NCBI GenBank assembly: GCA_026545765.1
Contig: CM048844.1
Coordinates: 16,996,237 to 17,060,236 of the forward strand
Direction of reading: 5' to 3'
DNA length: 64,000 nt
Source: Plantago major
Taxonomy: Eukaryota; Streptophyta; Magnoliopsida; Lamiales; Plantaginaceae
In this document: one piece after another, positions 10,963 through 22,742 of the stretch
Numbering within the stretch: position 1 is the first letter of the stretch
Layout of the letters: each line of letters begins with the position of its first letter
Notes under the pieces: generated by a model
What the model saw: only the letters and a program-made list of their open reading frames with translations
The model's database searches: none
What the model was told of the DNA's origin: nothing
Made by a program: the position numbers and the translations under genes

Positions 10963-12737
10963 GGGAGTCCGTCTTGCAAGACCCTATACATTGGAGAGTC
11001 CCGAAAGTACTCTATACCAGATAAACATAGACAATTTACCTTAAAAATTAGACAATCTGAATATTCACGGGCCGACCTGCAAATTTTTTTTTGAAAAAAA
11101 CTTACTCAGCTCATCAGTGTTCATCCAAATCCACATATGTTGATTTTTACATCAAATTGTCTAAGTTTATCATCAAATTGTCTATGTTTATCGTGAAATC
11201 GTCTATGTTTAGCATGCAGACATTAGTAACAACCTTATCAAATCAAAACACAATAATTAGAAAAGTAAATATGAACTTCAATTTCATTCGTCAACCAATA
11301 AATTTCAATACACAAAATAATAAAAAAAAATCAACAATTTACAACCTATAAAAATACATGTCTTTTCAAAAACATTTAATACATCTACAAAATAGCTTTT
11401 CCACACTCTTCACTTGTTCGTCGACCCCCTTCTTCCACAACGTCTCAATTTTTGTGACCAATCAATTTCTTTGTTCGACCACCCTTTTTACGAAAACCTA
11501 ATACATACAACAAAAATATCAAAAAATATATACAATATATACATAAACATAGATCATTTAGACAATTTATAGTAAAACATAGACAATTTATATTAAAAAA
11601 AAACTAAACCAGCAACAACGAACAACATAGACAATTTCTACTAAAACATAGACTGTTTATACAAAAACTAGACAATTTATACAAAAAAAATAAACTAGCA
11701 ACAACGAACAACATAGACAATTTCTATTAAAACATAGACCATTTATACAAAAAAACTAGACAATTTATAGTAAAACATAGAAAATTTATACAAAAAACTA
11801 GACAATTAATTTATAGTAAAACATAGTCAATTTATACAAAAAAACTAAACCAGCAACAACGAAATACATAGACAATTTTTTATAAAACATAGACCATTTA
11901 TACAAAAAATTAGACAATATACAACACATCTATCTTTTCACAATAAACTAACAACAAATAACAACATATACAATTTCTACTAAAGCATAGGATATTTATA
12001 AAAAAAACTAGACAATTTTTACCAAAATATAGAAAATTACTAAATTAAAGCATATAAAACGCATGGATACTCATTCGAAACATCATATTTATACATTCAA
12101 ACTAACACCGGATAAACATAGATAATTTCGACTAAAATGTAGATCATTTATTCAAAAAAACTAAACGAAATCGGGAAAAACATAAGTGACCTGAAAATGA
12201 AGGAAACGACAAGGTAATAACTTATTTGTGTTGAGTAGTCGGAGATTCGCCGGAGAAAATAACTGGAAAGCTTTGAAGTCCGGTCAACAATTTTGAAAGT
12301 CGACAAAACGGAAAAACGAAACCGATAGAAAGGTAGATCGGCTCATGAGCTACTCAAATATGCAATCGGATTTAGTATTGGTGGTCGAACGACATAGTTA
12401 CGGCAGATTTATTGGTGGTTGGGTGGTGGGTTTAGAGAGAGAGATAGAGATTGGAAGATAGAGAGATAAACATGAAGAATGAAATGAAGAAAGTGAAAGA
12501 AAACCCTAAAAAATTGACTTTTATATATACTAAAATCGTTTTCGGATCCAATTCTTAAAAAATTCACCGTCAATCCAGATTCGTGAAAATATTAAAATGG
12601 ATAAATGTAAAATATAGACAATTTTTATATGAAACTATGTGGACATTTTGAACTCTGAGTAAGATTTTTATAAGAATTTAATTAAGGTGAGGATCACGAT
12701 GAAATATATGTATTTTGTAACTCTTGTTGTATATATG
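10963..12737. mobile_element. Unclassified ~1.8 kb insertion with a minisatellite core
   Basis: Block A is continuous across this site (near 3938), so about 1775 bp entered block B. Inverted sequences AAAAAACTTACTCAG (about 11094) and CTGAGTAAGATTTTT (about 12655) lie near its two ends. Most of the interior is the ACATAGACAATTTAT minisatellite. No transposase is seen, and a non-autonomous DNA transposon is likely. Confidence 0.5.
11500..12160. repeat. Minisatellite of ~20-40 bp ACATAGACAATTTAT-type units
   Basis: Degenerate direct repeats of ACATAGACAATTTATA, with variants ACATAGACCATTTATAC, alternate with ACAAAAAACTAGACAATT and AACCAGCAACAACGAA. No coding frame persists across it. Confidence 0.75.
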
Positions 12738-13977
12738 AATGAGCTCTTGCACTTTTTCCAAAGTCGAAGTACTTCTATATTGGATGAGTTAAAATTTATA
12801 TTTGGATAATTTATTTGAAGTGCTCAAAGGCAGAAAGTATAATCCAAGTGTAGAAGTGACATTTTTAATTATTAATTACGTGTGGGGAAGTTTTTATTGG
12901 TAGTAACTAGGGGTAAGCATGGACATCTTATCTATATATTAAAAGAAAAACCATTCAAGCATTCTTAAGGGGTGACAAGTCATCAATTATGTGGAATTGT
13001 TGAGCAATCTTATTGGCTAACAAGTTTCTAGGTGGCAGTCTCTAATAATTTTCATTCAGCTAATCTCGAAAATATAATTCATGCATTCTCTCATTGGTTG
13101 AGAAATCTTGTGGAAGGCACTAATTTCTCCTTATTCCGTCATCTTCATTTTTCCTATTCAGTCGGAGTTGTGTATCATTCAGCTAATTCAATCGATTTCT
13201 CACCTTCCCAGTTCAATCTCCAAGCCAAGCCGGTCTTCAATCGCATCTAAAATTCTTCAATTCTTCCAGCCCTCAATCTCCTCTTTTATCATCGACTTGA
13301 TTGCACAACATCACTCATCGATTGAGTAAAAATATCAATATTCTCAAATGGAATATGGTCCGGATTCTTAATGGAAGATGCTCAGTCTCCAGGTAAACCC
13401 AAATTCCAATCGATCGAATATTTTTAGGATTTATCAAATGTTGAATTCATCTGGCCAATTTATGCAAGTAAATTTTATATTCCACAGTTTTATTATGAAT
13501 TTATCTAATTTTGTTTCGCGATTTGGATTCTACATCTCGATTCATACTCATACCTTCTATTTTTTTCGAAGCGACTCTGTCATGCTAAACTACAACTAAT
13601 GTAAATGTGGTTGATGTTAGCTTCACATGTGAAGCTTGGAATTTTAGTCAAATTAAAAAGTAGCTATTGCTATTTATATCTGAATTTTACATAACTCGAA
13701 GCAGTCTTCTCGAATGTCAGAGTTGTTTTGTGATTTTAAGTGGTAGCTATATACTATATAGATGAAGTGTTTATTTGTTGCTAATGATGTATTTTCTTCA
13801 TCTCAAGTTTTTTGTGTATTGTGCTTACTTATATTAGGACCATTCAACATAAGTGCTTTCATTCATAGCAATAATCAACAGATACAAGTAACATAGCAAG
13901 GAATGTCTGTATGACCATCAAAAAGTTCCATGGCATTCATAAATCATCTACCGTTAGCAGATTAATGATTTCTCATA

Positions 13978-16900
13978 TTGTTAAGTGATTTGCTAGAGGA
14001 TAGACACGAGAAGAGTCGGAGTTTCATTGAAAACTTACGGGCATATAACATGATGTTTCCTTTTACTTCGATGGGTGGGAAAATAGACAAAGAGGTTAAC
14101 AAAGGTCGGAGTTCTTATTGTTTCAATATGGGTGGTAAGAATTTTCACAAAATCGGCTCTTTGTTGCCAGACGAAGGAAAAGAGCCAAAGTTTGCTCAGC
14201 TATACATCTATGACACTGAGCACGAAGTACAAAACATAATCAATGCTCTTGGGTTAGTGCCATAAATATCTATCTATATATTGTTTTATAAAATACATTA
14301 AAATAATATTACACATTGATTAGTTCATTTAAGTAAATTTGTATGTATTCATGTATGCCAGTGGTGATGGGAAGGGTTTGAACACTTACGTAACAGCCAG
14401 CATCAAAGATATGGTCGACCAATATAATCATTATGCCAAAACATATAGGATGGCCAGGGATCGTATATCTCTTAATAACTCGGCAGATATTAGTCTGCAG
14501 CTTTTAGCAAGACGTGCCAAGGATGGACGGACCTATAATTTGCCTACTACATTAGAGGTTGCTGCCATTATTGAAGGAGACATTGAGAATGTGAGGCATA
14601 AGAGGAATATCATGGTTGAGTTGAAGTCGACTGAACATTTGCAAAGGATAAATGAATTTCTTCCATGCTATCTCCCTCTGCATTACCCACTATTGTTCGT
14701 ATATGGAGAAGATGGTTGGTATACAAAGATACCCAGAACAACATATAGTAAGAGGCCAAATCTCACACTTAGGGAATTCTCAGCATTCAGAATTCAACAC
14801 AGGGAGGGAGAAGGTCACCAACTTATACTTGACAGGAGATTGTTTCAACAGTTTATTATTGATTCCTACATGATGATGTAGTCACAAAGACTCCAGTGGA
14901 TTCGTCACAATCAACCAAAGCTTAGATACAAATCTTATAAGAAGATTGCCAGCAAAGTTGAGAACTTTGAATATGATCCTGCATCATGTGGTAGTCTCTT
15001 CATACTGCCATCATCTTATCCAGGGGGTGCTAGATGGTACATGCAGATGTACCAGGATTCTATGACTATATGCAAGTGGGCATGATATCCGTGCATGTTC
15101 ATAACATTTACATGCAATCCAACGTGGCCAGAGATCACAAGGTATGTTGAGAGTCTTGGGTTGAGACCGGAAGACATACATGATATCATATGTCGAGTCT
15201 TCAAGATGAAACTCGATGAGTTGATCAGGGATATAAAGGATGGACATATGTTTGGAAAACTAAAAGCACGTAAGTTGGTATTTTTTGTCAATACATGTTT
15301 ATATTCTATGAAATACAAAAATGCTTTATAATATCTATTACTCTCAATTTTTTTAGTCATATACACCGTTGAGTTCCAAAAGCGAGGACTTCCTCATGTT
15401 CATATTTTGGTAATACTGAATAAGGCGGATGAGGAGAAGATTAAACATAACATTGATGACTACATATGTGTGGAGTTACCCGACAATGATACTAATCCAG
15501 AATTGTACGATGTAGTGTCAACACATATGATTCACAGACCATGTGGTCCAGCTAGACCTACTTCTCCATGCATGGAGGACAACAGGTGCTCCAAACATTT
15601 TCCAAAGAGCTACAACGAAAATACCTTTGTTGACGATGTTGGATATCACATATATTGAAGAAGGGACACAGGTGTCACCGTCGATAAAAATGGAGTTCAG
15701 CTTGACAACATCGTCAACAACCATGCATGGAGGACAACAGGTGCTCCAAACATTTTCCAAAGAGCTACAACGAAAATACCTTTGTTGACGATGTTGGATA
15801 TCACATATATTGAAGAAGGGACACAGGTGTCACCGTCGATAAAAATGGAGTTCAGCTTGACAACATGTAGATTTATATTAATTAAATATTATGCTTAGTT
15901 TATTATCGTAAATCTAGGTTTATATGTTGTCGAGCTTAGTATATGAGTCGATGTTTTTAAACAGGTTTGTTGTCCCCTACAATGCTCAGTTGCTCCTGAA
16001 GTACCAATATCACATTAACATAGAATACTGTAAAGGTGGGGCTTCAATGAAATATTTGTTCAAGTACATGTTGAAGGGAAGTGACATAGCGGGTGTTACA
16101 TTCATAGACATAAATAATAAATATGAGATTAAGAGGCATACTGATTGCCGATGCGTTTCGGCATGTGAGGCAATCTAGAGAATTTTTTAATTCCAGATAC
16201 ATTATAGGATACATGTCGTTGAGCGTTTGGCATTTCATCTAGAGGATGAGCAGGGGCTACCTTTCAGAGATGGAGATTTTATGCCGGATCTGCTTGATAA
16301 GACTTCAATTAAGCAGTTGAAGTTTCTTAAATGGTTTGAGTTGAACAAGGTTGACCCGGAAGCTTGGAAATTGACGTCTCCTAGGTTACCCGTGAGTATT
16401 GCTGGAAGGATGGCCCGAAGAAGTGGTCCCATAGGAAAACCAAGGCACAAGCTGTTGGAAGGATGTATAATGTTCTGATGGCATTTGAAAACATGTACTA
16501 TATGCGACTTATGTTGAATCATGTTAGAGGCGCAACATGTTTCCAGGAAAATCAGAATAGTGAACGGTGTTGTTTACGAGACCTGCAAGGACTCATGTGG
16601 GGCTTTAGGTCTACTAACAGATGACAGAGAGTATGTTGGTGGAATTACTGAGGCAAGTCACTGGGGATCAACACGTTTCCTTCGTCATCTTTTTACGATG
16701 CTTCTTCTCTCTCGAAGCATGGCGAGACCAGAGGAGGTATGGAGGAAGACATGTAACTTCTTATCTAACGACATTCTACACATCCAGCAAAATGCATGAT
16801 AGAATAAGCAAGACCGAGTCAGTAGACAGTGAAATGGCAAAATTATTCTCAATATTATTCATGAATTATTAATTCCTCGGGACTACCTAATCATAGAATA

Positions 16901-17340
16901 GTGCTTAAGGTTGGATGCATGATCGTGCTTTTGAGAAATATTGACCAGGCAAGGCTTATAGTAACTAATCTGGGGAAACATATCATAGAAGCAAGAATGA
17001 TATCTCGAATGAATGCCGGTCAAAAGGTTTTCATCCCTAGGATGACAATGACCCCATTTGATGAGACTAAATTTCCTCTGAATTTTGATAGGGGATAGTT
17101 TCATATATCCGTCTGCTTTGCAATGACGATAAATAAAAGTCAGTGACAGTCTCTCTCTCATGTCGGTCTCTACCTAACTTCTCCTGTATTCAGCCACATG
17201 TAACTGTATGTTGCTCTTTCTAGAGTTACAAGTAGAAAGGGACTGAAAGTACTCATATGTGATAATGAAGGTAAGACGTACGACACGATAACCAACGTGG
17301 TTTACAAAGAAGTTTTCGATAAATTATGAGGTAAATTTAT
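13978..17340 (+). pseudogene. Helitron Rep/helicase (RepHel), broken
   Basis: Pieces in order match plant Helitron replication proteins: FPFTSMGGKIDKEVN and IGSLLPDEGKEPKFAQLYIYDTE (13980-14265), PLLFVYGEDGWY (14690-14735), ITFTCNPTWPEI (15100-15135), the HUH nuclease motif in KRGLPHVHIL (about 15383-15412), HRPCG (15533), CSKHFPKSY (15587) and the tyrosine-bearing YLFKYMLKG (about 16052-16078). The helicase tail QKVFIPRMTM, TINKSQ, LYVALSRVTS and TNVVYKEVFD runs to 17330. Such proteins nick and unwind DNA for rolling-circle transposition. Stops at about 14879 and 15086, multiple frameshifts, a 155-bp internal duplication and loss of the central helicase part, including the Walker A region, make it non-functional. 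Confidence 0.88.
15567..15866. repeat. 155-bp tandem duplication inside the Helitron Rep gene
   Basis: A segment beginning CATGCATGGAGGACAACAGG at about 15567 recurs almost unchanged at about 15722. It covers the Rep region just after HRPCG. The two copies are practically identical, so the duplication is recent compared with the decay around it. Confidence 0.85.
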
Positions 17341-18369
17341 TTTTTTCATATACATTAGTTAACGTGCATATTTTCATTTATGTTTTATGTTTCTCAATTT
17401 ATAATACAACTAAGCGTATATCCTTATACTTTTACAGGTACGGATGCCTTCATATGAAGTCAAGTCTTACCAGCAATTTACTAGATTTTATTCAATGCAA
17501 AACTATTATTCTTGTACTTCAATAATTTGTTTTTCTTACAAACTATGATCCTCATATTATACATTGTTTTTTTGACCCACTTAAATATATTAATTTTCAC
17601 TATAGGATTCTTCAAAAAAATAATTGATATGGATTCCCTAAGCATAAGATCGTCATCCAGTTTAAGTGTATGCATGATAATGCTTATGAGATATATAGAT
17701 CAAACTACCGATTTGTGAAATGGGATAAGTCTCATAGTTACTAATGTTAGAAAGCATATCATTGAGGCAAATATAATATCGGTAATCAACCCAGCTCAAA
17801 AGGTTTTTCATTCAAATTGTGATGGTTAGCCCATTCGACAAGACGAATTTCCCTATCAATTTTGATAGAATATAGTTCCCCATATCGTCTATTTTGCAGT
17901 GACCAATTGACCATAAACAAAATTCCTTGACAATCTTTCTCATACGTCGGCCTCTACCACCTCACCCGTATTCAAACGTGATCAATTACATGTTCTCTCT
18001 ACGGTTACGAGGAAGAAGAGATTCAATCTATTTATATACGACGACGATGGTAAAACACATGACACGACATGTTCATTAACTTTGGCATTTTATTATACGA
18101 TATATTCATTTCTTATTTTGAGTTTGGCCTCCATGTCCCGTCGAGTATCGACGGGCCATTAACTAGTTTAAGAAATTCAAACTGACTCGGTATAGACGGA
18201 TAATCTAAATATCTAAATAATATATAATAAAATTGGTGACCTATGTAAGCAAAGAGACATGCCACATAGGCAAAATATGATGTTGCATGTCTCTTTGAAT
18301 TTTATGGAGTTTCAATCACAAAATTAAATCAAAAAGAAAATAGCAATTCATAAATGTAGTATTTATATT

Positions 18370-20030
18370 TGGTATGTTAACTGCATATATAATTTTTATT
18401 AAATTATATATAACTTTATCTGTAAAACTCAGAAAAATATGTTGAACATATATTTGAATTCAGCGCGACAAGACGAATTCATAGACACCAGTCTTGAGTA
18501 TCATTATTAATTAAATAAATTATTTATTCTTTAAAATAAAATAGCAAAAGTAAAATACTAATTTAGAGGTGTATAATTTATTTTTAGTATGTGAACTGCA
18601 TATATAGTTTTTATTAAATCACATATAAATTTATCTGCAAAACTCGGAAAAATATTTTTAACATGTGTTTGGATTAAGCGAGACAAGAAGAATCCATAAA
18701 CACCAGTCTTGCATATTATTATTATTATTAATTAAATAAATAAATTATTTACTCTTTAAAATAAATAGCAAAAATAAAATACTAATTTAGAGGTTTACAA
18801 TTTATTTTTAATATGTCAACTGCATATATAGTTTTTATTAAATCACATATAAATTTATCTGTAAAACTTGAAAAAATATTTTGAATATATATTTAGATTC
18901 AGCATGACAAGGCGAATCCATAGACACCAGTCTTGAATATCATTATTAATTAAATAAATTATTTATTCTTTAAAATAAAATAGCAAAAATAAATACTAAT
19001 TTAGAGGTGTACAATTTATTTTTAGTATGTCAACTGCATATATAGTTTTTATTAAATCACGTATAACTTTATGTGTAAAACTTGGATATATATTTTGAAC
19101 ATATATTTGGATTCGCCGCGATAAGACAAATTCATATACACCACTCTTAAATATCATTATTAATTAAATAAATTATTTATTCATTAAAATAAAATAGCAA
19201 AAATCTATCTATCTATATATATCCATCCATCCATATATTATGTAAAGCACAATGGTCTAAAGTTCACCAGATTCATTCAGTCCTACATGGAGTTTTGTTG
19301 AATTAGTTATATTTTAATTAGTATATATTTTAATGTTATTTTTGATATGTTGACTGCATATATAATTTTTATTAAATCTCATATAACTTTATCTAAAAAA
19401 ATCCAAAAAAATATATGGAACATGTATTTGAATTCGTCATGACAAGACGAATCCATACACCAATCTTGAATACTATTATTAATTAAATAAATTATTTTAT
19501 CTATCAAAATAAAATATAAATTTATTAAATAAGATAAAATGAAATACTTAAATTTTAAAATTAGAGCATTTATTAAATTAATTCAATCCTACGTGGAATT
19601 AGTTGCATTTTAAACCGGTATATATATATTTCACAGTTTATTTTTGGTATGTTTGTTTCATATATAATTTTTATTAAATCTCATATATATCTACAAAAAT
19701 CCAAAAAATATATTGGACATATATTTAAATTCCTGTGACAAGACGAATCCATACACACCAATCTTGAATACTATTATTCATTAAATAAATTATATTATTT
19801 ATTAAAATAAAATATAAATTTATTAAATAAGATAAAATTAAATAATTAAATTTAAAAAATAGAGAATTTATTAAATTAATTCAATCATACGTGGAATTTT
19901 GTGGAATTAGTTGCATTTTTAACCAGTATATATTTCACTGTTTATTTTTTGTATGTTGGTTGCATATATAGTTTTTATTAAGTCTCATATAAATTTATAC
20001 AAAACTCCGAAAAATATTTATGTTTATATT
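18370..20030. repeat. Array of ~215-310 bp degenerate tandem repeats
   Basis: At least seven copies start near 18379, 18596, 18820, 19033, 19345, 19655 and 19950. Each has CTGCATATATA-TTTTTATTAAAT, then TAACTTTATCT, GACAAGACGAATCCATA, CACCA-TCTTGAATA and TTAATTAAATAAATTAT. Fragments recur at 21360-21440 and 21725-21840. No coding potential; the array forms the 5' body of Helitron 2. Confidence 0.8.
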
Positions 20031-20223
20031 AATAGATATTTATATTTTCAATTAATATATAATAGATATTTATATTTTCAATTATACATTTTGCTTCTAC
20101 GGTTAAGCAGATTTCGAATAGGATGAGAGAATTTTGTTGCATAAAATTTTGCTAGGATAAACGTGAGGAACTGAGGCTAATATTTTAGCACTTAGATTAT
20201 CAGTTGGGTGTTCTTATATAATA

Positions 20224-20480
20224 CTCCTTCCATTTCAGAGAAAGTGTTACATTTTGACTTTGACCGGTCAATTGTCTTCGAGTTTGACCACAAATTATTC
20301 ATAAACGATAATAGTAAATAATTTAATAAAATCATATAATAAAAATTTAATTACTAAATTTTTATTATATAATTTTAATAATTTATTTATTAATATCGTT
20401 TAATAGTAAATTGTGGTCAAACGCGGAGACAGTTGACCGCATAATAGTAAAATGTAACACTTTTTCTGAAATTGAGGGAG
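20224..20480. mobile_element. Stowaway-like MITE
   Basis: The 257-bp element has ends CTCCTTCCATTTCAGAGAAA and TTTCTGAAATTGAGGGAG between TA duplications. Inside both ends it carries TGACCGGTCAA / GTTGACCGC motifs. It is closely related to the copy at 31075-31333. Confidence 0.85.
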
Positions 20481-21460
20481 TATAATATAATATATAAAAT
20501 TGATGAGCTAAACCCGGATTCATTCAAATTCCATCAATCCTACGTGAAATTTTGATTCTGCGGTTAAGCAGAGTCTGAATAGGGGAACGTAGTAGTGTTG
20601 TTGCTAAGATCATGTGAGCAATGTTATTGTTTGGTAACAAAATTTTATATCTTATGGTTGCTGAAAATGTGGAAGGTTTGCCAACCAAATTAAGAACTAA
20701 ATTTGTTCGAGATTTTGAGTGACAACATGTAGTAATTGGTAGGGAATTTCTTTGGTGATTAAATTTCCTAAATCGATAAATTTTAGCTTTGCCCCTTTGT
20801 TTCACTTTTCAAAGAAATTCAGGTATTTGATGAAAAAATTTGTTCCATATCTTTCACTATTAAACCTACCTATATGCAAATCATTAATCATTTATCTCCA
20901 TCTTCATGCCCGATATTGATTATGTGTTTGTATTAATAAAGAAAAATTAATTTGTCGTATTTTTTTTATGATTTATTTTTTTACGTTTCAATTGGTGTTT
21001 CTCCAATTATAGAGGATGGTTCAAGCATAAAAGAAGTAGAAAAGTACTAAATAATATACTTATTTAAGTCATAGTTTATCATGAGAATAATTAAGTTTGA
21101 GTGTACATCTTCAACAAAATTAAACATTTCGATATAATAGATAGATGTTGATGAAGTGGATTATATACTCTAAGGACAATACTAAGCTAATCCAAGCTTA
21201 CAAAAATGGAACTTATACAACCTTAGACCATTCCCAATGGTCATGGTGATGGCCGTGAATAGTGGCATCCGTGAGCCACGATTGAAACAACGATATAATC
21301 TGAAAAAATAATGTCCAATGGGTCGTGGCCACGACCATGAATAGTGTTTTTAATAGATTATTACTATTTTTTTAATTAAATAAATCATTTCATTCACTAA
21401 AATAAAAGATTAATCTCATATAACTTTATCTAAATCCAAAAAATATTTTTAACACATACT

Positions 21461-21720
21461 ACCTCCATTCCAAAGAAAACTTTTCATTTTACTATTCTGC
21501 GGTCAACTCTCTTCGACTTTGACCACAAATTACTCTTGAACTATAATATATGGTAAATAATTCAATAAAATCATATAATAAAAATTTAATTATTAAATTT
21601 TTATTATATCATTTTATTAAAATTATTTATTATTATATTTTAAGAGTAATTTGTGGTTAAAGTTGAAGACGGTTGATCGTTCAAAGTCAAAATAGAAAGT
21701 TTTCTTTGTAACGGAGGGAG
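21461..21720. mobile_element. Stowaway-like MITE, diverged relative
   Basis: Ends ACCTCCATTCCAAAGAAAAC and GTTTTCTTTGTAACGGAGGGAG (ends differ by indels) flank an AT-rich body with GACTTTGACCACAAATTACTC. TA follows the right end. It is a more diverged family member than 20224-20480. Confidence 0.75.
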
Positions 21721-22742
21721 TATTTGAATTCGCCGTGACAAGACGAATATATAGACACCAATCTTGAATATTATTATTAATTAAATAAATTGTTTTATTC
21801 ACTAAAATAAAATATAAATTTATTGAATAAGATAAAATAAAATAATGGGATTTTAAAAATTAAAAACGACTCATTAAACACATTATAAATAATTAACGTA
21901 GCATCAAGCGTTCAAAAAAATACTTATTTTAAATAGTTTAGCATCAAACTTTCTGGACAAATTAAAATATACGATTATTTTGATTAGCCTCATATATATA
22001 TCCATACGACCATACCATTTGCGCACTTTCGGTTATTCTGGGCACTTTCGTATATTTTTCTACTATATTCTAAAGTTGATGGTTTACTTTGAAACACACA
22101 TGTGCACAAATGATACTTGGAGCGCTTTCTAATTACTTGGACATTTTCTAATATAAAATTAATGTGAAAAGAAATTCATTTTAAGTTGTATTAACTCCGT
22201 AAGTTTCTTTTTATTTTTGAATTTAGGTTTCGACTTTTCTCTAAATACTTATGTATAAAAGATAATGAATAGTCATAGGAGATAGTGAATAAAGTTGAAG
22301 AGGTGAGAAGGTAAAGAATAAAGTAATAATAAATTAATTTTCAATTTTTAGGCATGTGAAGATGAGATCTATTCATATATTATAAAGACCAGTTTTTATT
22401 ATCAGCTATAATACTTTGGCCTCAAATCAATGTGAGAACATCTTTAATTTTTTTAGATTAAAAAATTACAAAACAATTATAATCAGGGTAAATTTATTTT
22501 TTATGCCAAGTTAATGCGTATTTGGTTCTGTTACCTTTACAATTTTAATCTAATTTTGGTTACATAATTCTGCTAATGATATTCAACCTTTGTAACTATT
22601 TATAAATGTGATCAATCAAATCTTCTAAATCCCATAATTCCATCAAAATCGCCACCCACACTAATTTTCTTAATGGGCATGAATCCATATAGGAGGACAT
22701 TTGGATTTATGCTTGACATAGTCCTTTCAACTGATCTTCTAA
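21721..22742. other. Helitron 2 body, no gene
   Basis: The stretch is AT-rich. It contains a partial copy of the tandem-repeat unit at 21725-21840 and nothing recognisable afterwards. It ends with the TAA target duplication of the CACTA element that follows. Confidence 0.4.

Larger units (their letters stand above)
12931..18166 (+). mobile_element. Helitron 1 (decayed, Rep/helicase-bearing)
   Basis: The element begins TCTATATATTAAAAG after an A and ends CTAG before a T. It has a 3' subterminal hairpin CCCGTCGA-GTA-TCGACGGG about 11 bp before the terminal CTAG, the textbook Helitron structure. Removing it rejoins block B sequence (GGACATCTTA / TTTAAGAAAT) matching block A near 4555-4570. It encodes the broken Rep/helicase at 13978-17340. 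A second, more decayed copy of the helicase C-terminal region lies at 17700-18080 just before the 3' end. Confidence 0.9.

Noticed and set aside
11500-12160. CRISPR-like repeat array
   Set aside because: Plant nuclear DNA; repeats are degenerate, spacing is irregular and there are no unique spacers of constant length.
13032-13599. Short frames of 72-73 residues upstream of the Helitron Rep pieces
   Set aside because: No similarity to Rep or RPA-like proteins; they overlap in different phases in AT-rich DNA.
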